Assembly (NCBI GenBank): GCA_003134655.1
Contig: PLBY01000079.1
Coordinates: 62,001-126,000 of the forward strand
Source: Acidobacteriaceae bacterium
GTDB taxonomy: Bacteria; Acidobacteriota; Terriglobia; Terriglobales; Acidobacteriaceae
Reading direction: 5' to 3'
DNA: 64,000 nucleotides
Below are positions 40,453 through 50,804 of the stretch, one piece after another; position 1 is the stretch's first letter, and each line of letters begins with the position of its first letter. The translations under genes and the position numbers were made by a program. The notes under the pieces are model-generated. The model did not search any database, was not told where the DNA came from, and was given only the letters and a program-made list of their open reading frames with translations.

Positions 40453-43254
40453 TTACTGCTTCTCATGCCCCGCGCTCAACAGATTCACATACAGCCGCAC
40501 CGCCCCCGGCACGCCCGCGGGCAATTGCCGGAAGAACGCGTAGGCAACATAAATATACGTGCCCTTGCCATACTGCGCACGCAGCAGTCCGCCCTTCTGC
40601 GCGTCTTCTCCTGGATCGTGGCACGACAGCAGGGGCGTAAAATGATCATCCCACTTGTCCATGAAGTAGAGGCCGCGCTCCTGCACCCAGCCGTCGAAGT
40701 CTTTCGCAGTGATCGTGTTGGGATAATGAAAGACGGAATCGTCCGGCGCCAGAATTTCCACCGGGGCCTCTTCCACCGAAACCCGTGCCCGGCTCAACTC
40801 CGCGGAATAAGGAGTGAACTTTCCGCTGTTGAAGTCGCCCGTGCCCGCGTTGTACTGTACCACCAGCGTTCCACCCGCCGAGACGAAATCGAGCAGCTTC
40901 TTGTTATTGGCGACGACGTCTTTCTGCGTGTCATAGGCGCGAATTCCCAGCACGATGGTTCCGTACTTGCTCAGATCCTCGGTTGCGATGTGCTCTGCGG
41001 GAATCAGAGTGACGTCCATATCCACCTGCTTCAGCACCGTTGGAATGTCATCGCCCGCGCCCATGATGTAGCCGACTTTCAAATCATGCGGTGCCTGCAC
41101 GTCGACAATGCTCACGCGCTGCCGGGCCGGCTGGTAGTAGTAGAAGCTGCCCAGATCTTCGCGCGTGACCAGAGTGTATCCCTCGCTGTATTTTTCGCCG
41201 TCTGATTCCAGCACCGCGCGCACTGCGGTTCGCCCTTGCTGCAATCCGGTGGTGAAGACCTTGAACTGGAAATCTTGTTTCTCTCCACGCTTCTTCAAGT
41301 CAACGGCAAACTTTGCGGGCTCGGAGCGCCAGCCGCTTGGCAGCTCCAGTCGCAGCACGCCCTTTACATTTCGCTGCAGATTGCTGGTCACGCCTACCGC
41401 AACGGTTGAGGTCGACAGGTTGTGCGTCGAGATCACCTGCGTTCCGGGTTCCAGCATCACCGAGAATGCAGGCACAATCGCCAGCGGGCGGGCGCGTTGC
41501 TTTCCGGCCTCGTCGACAAACGGTGTGACAACCACTGCATTGATTCCATTTCTGGTTGGTGCCGCTCCGCCGACGGAATACTCCACCCGCGCCCGCAGCG
41601 CCGGAGGTGGGAAGGGAAGCGTCACATACCTGTCGTCGTCGATGTGATTCACGGCCTCGGTCTCGGGATCGTCCCGATGCCAATAGGGCCGCGTGTACTT
41701 GGTATCCTTTGGCACGCGTAGGCGAAAGTTTGCATGCAGGTCTTCTCCTGCTTTTACGGTCTCAGGCTTCGTCTTGCCGCTGATTGTATTCCAACCCGCG
41801 GGAACCTCCAGCTTGATGTGATCGATCAGCAACGGCAGTGTTGACCCGTTGTGCAGCGTGACGGCCACCACGAACTCTTGTCCCGGCGAAACCGTGGTCA
41901 GCGCATCCGCTTCTTTCGCCGGGCGAGACTGTGGGTTTCCGTCGGAAGACACATCTGCCGAGAGGCTCACGCCCAGAGCCAGATTCAGGGCGCTCTCTGC
42001 CTGTTGCTGCTTGTCGGCGATTCGAGTTAGCAAATCGAGCTTCGTGGAGGTGCTCAAAGCGCTTCCACGTATCTCAACGGTCACCCGATTGAACGCGGTG
42101 ACGACTTTCATCAGCGGCGCAGCTGCCGCCGAAGCATCGCTGCCTTTCGCTGAAGCTGTCGCCTGCTCCACCTGCTTCGCAATGTCAGTCAGTTCCTGGC
42201 GCAGGCGCGGAACTTTCTTCTCTTCTGCTCCTAGCCGCGCTGCCAGCCCCGGCCACGTCGTATCGATCCCATCGAAGAAATGCTTCTCGTGCCCGTCCTT
42301 GCCCACGGTCGGAGGGATCACCGAATCCACGAGCCGGTAAAACGTGAACCGGTCGCCCGGATCAATGGTCCAGTTCGCCGCTCCCTGCGACATCTGATGC
42401 CGCAGTCCCTGCATCGCGAACTGCACGTATCCCATGCCCAGATCGGCGTTCTTTTCCCCCGTATTCAACTTCAAGGTCCAGTCGGGGTCCGGACACGTCA
42501 TCGCCCCAAACCCGCACACGTTTCCGATGTAAAACTTCTTCGCCTGCCAGGGTTCCAGTCCTTGAGCAATCTGCTCGGGAAACCGCTTGGGATCGGCGGC
42601 CGCGCGGAACGCCTCTTTGGCCAGAATGCTCGATGCCTGATGATGCCCGTGTCCATCGCGCTCGCTGCCGGAAAAGCGCGCCACGAGCACATCAGGGCGG
42701 AATGTCCGAATCACACGCACCACGTCGGCGAGCGCCGTATCGTGTCCACCCCACTTCTGAAACGTCTCTTCTGGATTCTTCGAAAATCCAAAATCCGCGA
42801 CATGTGAAAACCGTTCCTGTACGCCGTAGTACTGATCCGACGCGAGCAACTCTTCGGCGCGCAGCACGCCCAACACATCCGACAGATTGCTGCCGATCTT
42901 GTTCTGCCCGCCCTCGCCGCGATTCAGCGTCATCAGCAGCGTGCTCACGCCGCGCCCGCGCGCCTCGAGCGTCAGCATCCCGCCATCTTCATCGTCCGGA
43001 TGCGCCACCACCTGCATTAGTCGCGCAGTAGTCCCCAGTCGCAGCAACTCCAGTCGCAATCCGGCCATGCCCTGATCCTGCGGAATCTCTGCCGGAACGC
43101 CTTGATACAACAGTCCGGGAGGATCGGCCAGAACGTCCAGGTTCGGCGAAGGGTTACTCGAGGAAGCGGGTACCCCATCCTTGCGCGCATTTTGCGCAAG
43201 GGTGGGGATTGTCGCCAGAAGAGAAAGAATCGAGAGGAAGCAGACGAGCTTCAC
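40453..43254 (-). CDS. Large secreted PIG-L-type deacetylase with C-terminal domains
   Basis: A protein of about 933 residues if the GTG at 43254 is used, chosen because a signal peptide follows (LVCFLSILSLLATIPTLAQ); the frame stays open to 43548, overlapping the next gene. The N-terminal domain is PIG-L/LmbE-like: MQVVAHPDDEDGGMLTLEAR (zinc motif HPDDE), VSTLLMTLNRGEGGQNKIG, VRVIRTFRPDVLVARFSG and GHGHHQASSILAKEA. Ig-like or beta-sandwich domains follow (GQEFVVAVTLHNGSTLPLLI, RVEYSVGG), and a C-terminal glutamine-amidotransferase-like Rossmann region (VGYIMGAGDDIPTVLKQVDM, YGTIVLGIRAYDT). LmbE enzymes deacetylate N-acetylglucosaminyl compounds. Repeat DNA of family D encodes residues about 15-28. 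Confidence 0.8.
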   Translation of the reverse strand: MKLVCFLSILSLLATIPTLAQNARKDGVPASSSNPSPNLDVLADPPGLLYQGVPAEIPQDQGMAGLRLELLRLGTTARLMQVVAHPDDEDGGMLTLEARGRGVSTLLMTLNRGEGGQNKIGSNLSDVLGVLRAEELLASDQYYGVQERFSHVADFGFSKNPEETFQKWGGHDTALADVVRVIRTFRPDVLVARFSGSERDGHGHHQASSILAKEAFRAAADPKRFPEQIAQGLEPWQAKKFYIGNVCGFGAMTCPDPDWTLKLNTGEKNADLGMGYVQFAMQGLRHQMSQGAANWTIDPGDRFTFYRLVDSVIPPTVGKDGHEKHFFDGIDTTWPGLAARLGAEEKKVPRLRQELTDIAKQVEQATASAKGSDASAAAAPLMKVVTAFNRVTVEIRGSALSTSTKLDLLTRIADKQQQAESALNLALGVSLSADVSSDGNPQSRPAKEADALTTVSPGQEFVVAVTLHNGSTLPLLIDHIKLEVPAGWNTISGKTKPETVKAGEDLHANFRLRVPKDTKYTRPYWHRDDPETEAVNHIDDDRYVTLPFPPPALRARVEYSVGGAAPTRNGINAVVVTPFVDEAGKQRARPLAIVPAFSVMLEPGTQVISTHNLSTSTVAVGVTSNLQRNVKGVLRLELPSGWRSEPAKFAVDLKKRGEKQDFQFKVFTTGLQQGRTAVRAVLESDGEKYSEGYTLVTREDLGSFYYYQPARQRVSIVDVQAPHDLKVGYIMGAGDDIPTVLKQVDMDVTLIPAEHIATEDLSKYGTIVLGIRAYDTQKDVVANNKKLLDFVSAGGTLVVQYNAGTGDFNSGKFTPYSAELSRARVSVEEAPVEILAPDDSVFHYPNTITAKDFDGWVQERGLYFMDKWDDHFTPLLSCHDPGEDAQKGGLLRAQYGKGTYIYVAYAFFRQLPAGVPGAVRLYVNLLSAGHEKQ
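43172..43211. repeat. Family D palindrome inside the PIG-L reading frame
   Basis: CCCATCCTTGCGCGCATTTT and GCGCAAGGGTGGGG form a hairpin with GCGCATTTTGCGC at the top. It encodes the end of the signal peptide and the first mature residues. Confidence 0.65.
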
Positions 43255-43448
43255 GCCACGAAATTGCAGGCGCTGAAGAATAAAGGAAGCGCGGCGCCGA
43301 TTGGGCCGCAGCAGGCTAAGGGTTTCGGAATGTCTCACGTTACAAGGATGGGGCCTATCCCCGGTTTGACGCAAATTCTCTTTCCGATCTTGATGCGGAT
43401 TAGACGCACGCAAGGGCCAACAGTGGCCGCACGGGCGGCGGGAAATCA

Positions 43449-43478
43449 AGGCCGGAAGCCGACCGCCGAAAGCCCGTT
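43449..43478. repeat. GGAAGCC-type repeat (family C), copy 4
   Basis: GGCCGGAAGCCGACCGCCGA with AAGCCCG lies 3 bases before the isomerase-like gene stop, in the gap upstream of the PIG-L gene. Confidence 0.55.
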
Positions 43479-43480
43479 CC

Positions 43481-44341
43481 TTACACGTCACACAACTCTG
43501 CCGCCTTCCGCAGCGACTCCAGCGGATCCCCAATCGGCACGAACTCATGCGCCACGTATCCCTTGAACCCCGAGTCGGCGATGGCCCGCATCACCCCGTC
43601 CCATTGCACCTCCTGCGTCCCGTCGAGTTCGTGCCTTCCTGGAACTCCGCCGGTGTGGAAGTGCCCGATCCACTGGATGTCTGCGCGGATCGTGGCGATC
43701 AGATCGCCTTCCATTATCTGCATGTGGTAAATGTCGTACAGCAGCTTCACGTTCGGCGAGTTCACTTCCTGCACCACGCGCACTCCCCAGGCCGTGTGGT
43801 CGCACATGTAATCGTGATGATCGCGCTTGCTGTTGAGCAACTCCAGGCAGATCGTCACGCCATGATCTTCCCCGATCTTCTTGACGCGATTGAGCCCGGC
43901 GACGGTATTGCGCGCGCCTTCGTCGTCGGACATGCCCGCTCGATTGCCAGAAAAGGTAATCACGTTCGGCACGCCGGCCTTCGCCGCCCGGGGAATATTC
44001 GTGCGAAAGGCCGTCTCGATCGCCGCTTGGTTCTCCACGCGGTTCAGTGCTTTCCCGATGTCTCCGCCGCCCGCGTATCCCATGGTGCACACTAATCCGT
44101 AGCGCCGCGGGATTTCGTACTCGTCCGGCTGCAGCAGATCGACGCCCCGTAGCCCGATTTTCGCTGCGTACTCCGCCAGTTGATCGACAGGAATGTGCGG
44201 ATAACACCACTGGCAGACGGATTGACGAATGCGCCTCTTGCGCGCAACGGGTTCGACGCTAGCCGAGAACGCGGGAAGAGCCGTCGCCGCAGCCCCGACG
44301 ACCGAAGACTTCAGCAACGCCCGCCGAGTTAAATTCCCCAT
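43481..44341 (-). CDS. Tat-exported TIM-barrel isomerase/epimerase-like protein
   Basis: A 286-residue protein of the xylose-isomerase-like TIM-barrel (AP_endonuc_2) group, closest to hydroxypyruvate isomerase. A twin-arginine signal is seen (MGNLTRRALLKSSVVGAAAT). Family marks are SVCQWCYPHIPVDQLAEYAA, GLRGVDLLQPDEYE, NVITFSGNRAGMSDDEGARN, GVTICLELLNSKRDHHDYMC (metal-ligand Glu), KLLYDIYHMQIMEGDLI, WIGHFHTGGVPGRHELDGTQ and VAHEFVPIGDP. These give the usual two Glu, Asp and His of the metal site. It could act on a sugar or keto acid in the periplasm. It precedes the PIG-L gene on the same strand. Confidence 0.85.
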   Translation of the reverse strand: MGNLTRRALLKSSVVGAAATALPAFSASVEPVARKRRIRQSVCQWCYPHIPVDQLAEYAAKIGLRGVDLLQPDEYEIPRRYGLVCTMGYAGGGDIGKALNRVENQAAIETAFRTNIPRAAKAGVPNVITFSGNRAGMSDDEGARNTVAGLNRVKKIGEDHGVTICLELLNSKRDHHDYMCDHTAWGVRVVQEVNSPNVKLLYDIYHMQIMEGDLIATIRADIQWIGHFHTGGVPGRHELDGTQEVQWDGVMRAIADSGFKGYVAHEFVPIGDPLESLRKAAELCDV

Positions 44342-44459
44342 AGGATGAGCAAAAGAGTTTTCTGAAAACTGAGAACTATGGCCAGCATCGTGGCCCCAGA
44401 CGCATTCTTCCGGGGCGCTCGCTTCGCTCGCGGGGCGGACGAATGCGTCCGCCCCTACG

Positions 44460-46853
<2,394 letters not shown>

Positions 46854-47199
46854 GAGAGCGCGTGACCTTGCTCGGCGGTAATGTTAGGCCCCCAGCCGAA
46901 TCCGGTCAACTCCCTTATTTCTCGAGGCCTACAGGGTGAGTCGGCTGCGAGCGGGACAGGGGAGGGCACGACTTCGAGTCGCGCCGTTAACCACGAGCAC
47001 CCGGCCCGGGCTTTAGCTGGCGGAGGAATCTGTCCGTTGAATACTGTGCCGCATCCAATTTGGGACCTCGCCACCTTTATTCCCATTTTGTCCTGACCTA
47101 CGTCCCTACGGTGAGATGCCCGGCCACCCAAACGCGGTTTACGCGAATATGATGAAGAAAGGACGAAACTGCGGGTCAGTTCCGTAGGAGGCAACCGTC
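46854..47199. other. Divergent intergenic region
   Basis: A 346-base region between the kinase (minus) and the DUF2934 gene (plus). It must hold both promoters, but no clear -35/-10 pair was found. A GTAGGAGGCAACC ribosome site precedes 47200. No repeat family from this window is present. Confidence 0.5.
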
Positions 47200-47571
47200 A
47201 TGAACGCCGCTGCAAGAACTCCCAACCCATGGCCAACGATGCCAGCAGACCAGCACGAGGCCGTCCGTCGGCGCGCCGAAGAAATCTACATTCGCAATGG
47301 TAGAGTCCCGGGCCGCGACCTCGAAAACTGGGCGCAGGCCGAGCAGGAAATCGCCCGCGAGTCCTCCCAGGCGCGGCGGACCGCCATCATCGTCAAAGTT
47401 AACGGCACGGAGTACATCGGCGAATACAACCCGGCATTGTCCGATGGCTATCTTCCCGGCGAGTTCGGCCCCGGCGCCTCGGTCCCCGTTCGCTTCCATG
47501 GCGACAAGATGCTGGTCAAACGTCCCAACGGCAAAATCCTTGAGACCACCATCGTCAAGAAGATTGGATGA
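47200..47571 (+). CDS. DUF2934-domain protein
   Basis: A 123-residue cytoplasmic protein. The N-terminal half has the DUF2934 pattern (HEAVRRRAEEIYIRNGRVPG with RDLENWAQAEQEIA), seen in many soil bacteria. The C-terminal half is a small strand domain (RRTAIIVKVNGTEYIGEYNP, VPVRFHGDKMLVKRPNGKIL). The start has an AGGAGG ribosome site. The family has no known role. It is followed by the VTT-like gene 45 bases later on the same strand. Confidence 0.85.
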   Translation: MNAAARTPNPWPTMPADQHEAVRRRAEEIYIRNGRVPGRDLENWAQAEQEIARESSQARRTAIIVKVNGTEYIGEYNPALSDGYLPGEFGPGASVPVRFHGDKMLVKRPNGKILETTIVKKIG

Positions 47572-47616
47572 TAGTAGGAAGTCTTCCCGCCCGATCCCCT
47601 TGATATTATTGCGAAG

Positions 47617-48261
47617 ATGGCGAACCTGCTTAGCCTGCTGGCTCCGGCCCCACGACGACAGAGCACGCAGAGTTTTGCCACGACCCTCCGGCACTTGGGC
47701 GCCTTCGGACTCTTCTTCCTCGCGATCCTCGACAGCTCTCCGATCCCAACTTTCGGCGGTCCCGACATCCTCACGGCCATCCTGTCCGCCAGCCACCGCA
47801 ACCCGTGGTATGAGTACGCTGCAATGGCAACCGCCGGATCGGTAATCGGCGCATACATTACATTTCGTCTTGCCCGCCATGCGGGAGCGGCTTTCCTGGA
47901 CAGGAAATTCAAGAAAGGCAAAGTGTCCAAGTTCCTGAAGCTGTTTAAGAAATGGGGCACGGGGACTCTCGCCGCCTCGGCGGCTATTCCCATTCCAACC
48001 CCGACTAGCCTGTTTTTCGCGGCAGCGGGTGCCTCCGATTATCCCGTGGGAAAGTTTCTCGCAGTGGTCGCCATCTCTCGGGGATTCCGCTATTCAGTCA
48101 TTGCGCTGGTCGCAGACCTCTACGGCCGTCACTTCGTCCGCGCACTGCGCCATCCCACTCAATATTGGGGCTGGATGTTGCTGTTTGTCGCGATCACGAT
48201 TGCTTTAATCGCTGGCGGGATTATGCTCAACCGCCGTTTAGAAACGGTTCCGGCAGAGTGA
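47617..48261 (+). CDS. DedA/VTT-domain-like membrane protein
   Basis: A 214-residue inner-membrane protein with four to five hydrophobic segments. The pattern GAFGLFFLAILDSSPIPTFG with GPDILTAILSASHRNP and ATAGSVIGAYITFRLARHAG, then KWGTGTLAASAAIPIPTPTS with FFAAAGASDYPVGKFL, fits the VTT/DedA fold with its re-entrant loops and the F/GxxSRhxP-like site. Related proteins are undecaprenyl-phosphate or phospholipid flippases. The substrate here is inferred only. Likely one operon with the DUF2934 gene. Confidence 0.82.
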   Translation: MANLLSLLAPAPRRQSTQSFATTLRHLGAFGLFFLAILDSSPIPTFGGPDILTAILSASHRNPWYEYAAMATAGSVIGAYITFRLARHAGAAFLDRKFKKGKVSKFLKLFKKWGTGTLAASAAIPIPTPTSLFFAAAGASDYPVGKFLAVVAISRGFRYSVIALVADLYGRHFVRALRHPTQYWGWMLLFVAITIALIAGGIMLNRRLETVPAE

Positions 48262-48364
48262 ATGAGACCCTAAACGCCACAACGCCGTTCTTATTTGCAA
48301 ACCAGGAACCCGACGACTACCGGAACCAATGTGCCGGGCCTTCACAGGGCGGTCGATGCCGACG

Positions 48365-49417
48365 TTAGTGAGCTGCCGCCAGTCGTCCATAAGTGGGCTT
48401 CATCGCCATGTACTTCGTGTTGGTCAACAGGTGCGGTTTCTTCTGGCTGTCGAGGGCGAACATCTGGTATTCCCCGGTCCACATCTCGCACTTGGGACGC
48501 TCCTCACCCACCGCAACAAACTGCCTGCCTACTCGATTCAATGCCGTGAAAGCGATGGTCTGCCCGTCGAGCGACCACGCTGGAAAACAGAAATCCTGGC
48601 GTTTGGAGAACACCAACCGCTCTTGTTCGGAACCATCCGGCCCCATCAGGAATAGCGCTGGGTGTTCTCCTTCGCGGTCCGAAACAAAAACAATGTCCTG
48701 GCCGCTCGGCGACCACGCCGGCGCCGATTCCTCCGCCTTGTTGTTGGTTAGCCGCCGCACGTTCGATCCGTCCGAGTTCATGGCGTAGATCTGGAACTTG
48801 CCGTCCCGGTTCGAAGCAAAGACCATCTGTTTGTCGTCGGGAGACCACGACGGCGAAAGCCCATGCTCAACGATACGCTTCATGTTCGAGCCATCCGGAT
48901 CCATGATCCACACGGCTGGATTGCGGCTCGGGTGCGGCAGCGCGAAGCTGTAGAATGCGATCTTTTTTCCGTCATGCGACCAAACGGGGCCGCAGGAATC
49001 GCCGGTCGTGATTTTCGTGATCCGCTTCTCGCTCGTTCCATCCGCATTGGCCACGTAGATCTGCGAGTACTGATCGTCGCGTAGCGAACAGAATGCGATC
49101 TTCGTTCCATCGGGCGAAACCGAAGGATCATACCCGTTGAGATGCAATTCCGCGATTCCCGTGCCGTCCGGATTCATGGTGGCCAGCAGGTTCATTTTCG
49201 CGTCCGACACGGAGTGAAACTGCATCGATGGATCGTCCACCGAGTTGATCGTGCCTTGCACAGGATCCGCCGACAACCTTACCCCGGAGGACTCGGCCGT
49301 GATCACGGGATCGGGCCTCACAAACACAATCTTCTCCGAGGCTTTGCCTGCGCTCTGCGAGAACCCAGGGACCGCCGCCAGCAAACAAACGCAGAACATC
49401 ACGGAGAATCTCTTCAT
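48365..49417 (-). CDS. Secreted PD40/TolB-like beta-propeller protein
   Basis: A 350-residue exported protein from the ATG at 49417, with GGAGGG before it. The signal peptide is FSVMFCVCLLAAVPGFSQ. It contains five to six PD40/WD40-like blades: GYDPSVSPDGTKIAFCSLRD, CGPVWSHDGKKIAFYSFALP, GLSPSWSPDDKQMVFASNRD, SAPAWSPSGQDIVFVSDREG and CFPAWSLDGQTIAFTALNRV, each after a word like NADGTSEKRIT or DPDGSNMKRIV. This resembles the TolB propeller without its N-terminal domain. It starts 46 bases after the ATP-grasp-like gene 49464, so it may be the last gene of the amidoligase cluster. Confidence 0.85.
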   Translation of the reverse strand: MKRFSVMFCVCLLAAVPGFSQSAGKASEKIVFVRPDPVITAESSGVRLSADPVQGTINSVDDPSMQFHSVSDAKMNLLATMNPDGTGIAELHLNGYDPSVSPDGTKIAFCSLRDDQYSQIYVANADGTSEKRITKITTGDSCGPVWSHDGKKIAFYSFALPHPSRNPAVWIMDPDGSNMKRIVEHGLSPSWSPDDKQMVFASNRDGKFQIYAMNSDGSNVRRLTNNKAEESAPAWSPSGQDIVFVSDREGEHPALFLMGPDGSEQERLVFSKRQDFCFPAWSLDGQTIAFTALNRVGRQFVAVGEERPKCEMWTGEYQMFALDSQKKPHLLTNTKYMAMKPTYGRLAAAH

Positions 49418-49463
49418 TGGTCCACCCTCCACGCAGAAAGAAGTTGGGCAAGCTACGATACGG

Positions 49464-50654
49464 CTATTCGTCCAAATACAGGCCGGCTGACGCTCCCACC
49501 CACTCCATGTTCTTGTTGTGATCCACGCCCATCATCAACCCCCGCCCCATGCGGATGATCGTCATCGCCGGCGTCAGTTCGTCGAGCCACACATACATCA
49601 CCCGCACCTCCGCCTTCGTCGCGCCAAACGGAGTCGCAATCACCGGTTCAAAGTGCATCCGCTCCTGCAAAATGTAGTACGGCCGCTTCTCCGCCGGGAT
49701 GGCCGCAATGTCTTCCTTTGTCGGGGCAATCACTACGCCGAGCCCGGCAAACGAATACAGCGGCTTCAAAGCATAATTCTCCAGATCCGCAGGAATTTCG
49801 TCGAGTCGGTCGAGAAACCACGTCTTCGGCACCGACGCGTGTTTCAGGTACGGAATCGAAAACTTGCTGATGCGGAAATACCAGTTGGGATGCCCCGCCC
49901 ACTCCACGTCAAGATCGTCGCGCCAGTCAAACGACAGGTTGACGTTCTTGCGTTCCAGTTCGTCAACAATCGCCCGGTTATAAATTCGCCGGATGGGCAT
50001 CCGCTTCCCGCCGCTCTCATAATAAAGGCGCGCCCCATCCTTCTTGATGTCCACGATGTCGACGGTCCGCACTCCGAGCATTTTCTCGGTCAGCAGAAAA
50101 TCCGGCAGCGTCTTCTGCTCCTGTGGATGAATCTCCATCAAGATCACATTCTCGGGATCATGCGACCCAACAATCGCCCGCCGCAACAACTCGCGATACG
50201 AAGAAGTATCGAGTCCACTTAAGAGATACTTCAACCGCGAATCCAGCCCATACACGTCGAGATAAGCGTCAGCCAGCGGTCCCTGGTACGCATACAGAGA
50301 AGGGAACGCCTGCAACTCCACCAGCTTCGGCTGCAACTCTCCGCGTGCGTCCCGCACCAGCCCAAAATCCACTTGCACGAACATCGGATGCGGAGCTTCG
50401 TTGGGAACCTTGAACGCAGCCGGAACCGCCTCATCCGACTTCGCGCGATATGCCGGATTGTCGACCAACTGCCGAATCAGATCCTGCCCGTCGCGGGCCA
50501 TCCGGTCAATCAGCGCTTTGGGAAAGAAACAAGGAGTCTCCGAGAGCCGAAACTGCACATGCGTGCCGCAAGCTTCATCCACCCGCCGCAAGAAGGCCTG
50601 ATACTTCTCGGGAGTAAAGCTGTCGTTGAATTGCTTGCGCAAGGAAGGGATCAT
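49464..50654 (-). CDS. Divergent ATP-grasp-like protein of the amidoligase cluster
   Basis: A 396-residue cytoplasmic protein not belonging to a family I can name. Parts of its C-terminal half look like an ATP-grasp ligase: ENYALKPLYSFAGLGVVIAP (a lysine plus small-residue loop), PYYILQERMHFEPVIATPFG (the ILQE type hinge) and KAEVRVMYVWLDELTPAMTI with IRMGRGLMMG (the arginine/strand before the metal site). The N-terminal half has FRLSETPCFFPKALIDRMAR and VQVDFGLVRDARGELQPKLV with ELQAFPSLYAYQ. It could form an amide or peptide bond. It lies after the M29-like gene, separated by a 150-base gap with a hairpin repeat. Confidence 0.7.
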   Translation of the reverse strand: MIPSLRKQFNDSFTPEKYQAFLRRVDEACGTHVQFRLSETPCFFPKALIDRMARDGQDLIRQLVDNPAYRAKSDEAVPAAFKVPNEAPHPMFVQVDFGLVRDARGELQPKLVELQAFPSLYAYQGPLADAYLDVYGLDSRLKYLLSGLDTSSYRELLRRAIVGSHDPENVILMEIHPQEQKTLPDFLLTEKMLGVRTVDIVDIKKDGARLYYESGGKRMPIRRIYNRAIVDELERKNVNLSFDWRDDLDVEWAGHPNWYFRISKFSIPYLKHASVPKTWFLDRLDEIPADLENYALKPLYSFAGLGVVIAPTKEDIAAIPAEKRPYYILQERMHFEPVIATPFGATKAEVRVMYVWLDELTPAMTIIRMGRGLMMGVDHNKNMEWVGASAGLYLDE

Positions 50655-50667
50655 AATGTTTTAGCAA

Positions 50668-50731
50668 TGTCATCCTGAGCGGAGAAAAGCGCTCACAAGA
50701 GTGAGCGCTTTTCGAAGTCGAAGGATCCCTA
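50668..50731. repeat. Family E repeat with nested hairpin
   Basis: GTCATCCTGAGCGGAGAAAA, then a strong hairpin AAAAGCGCTCAC AAGA GTGAGCGCTTTT (50687-50714), then GTCGAAGGATCC. It looks like an E unit with an embedded palindrome and could also slow transcription between the M29-like and ATP-grasp-like genes. Confidence 0.7.
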
Positions 50732-50804
50732 GCCGATTCTCATGTCCAAGGCCCGTAGCTTTTTCAATTACGAAATTACCTGATTATTCAATTACGAACT
50801 CCTT

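Noticed and set aside
43255-43548. Upstream extension of the PIG-L-type frame
   Set aside because: It overlaps the isomerase-like gene and has no protein-like pattern before the signal peptide.
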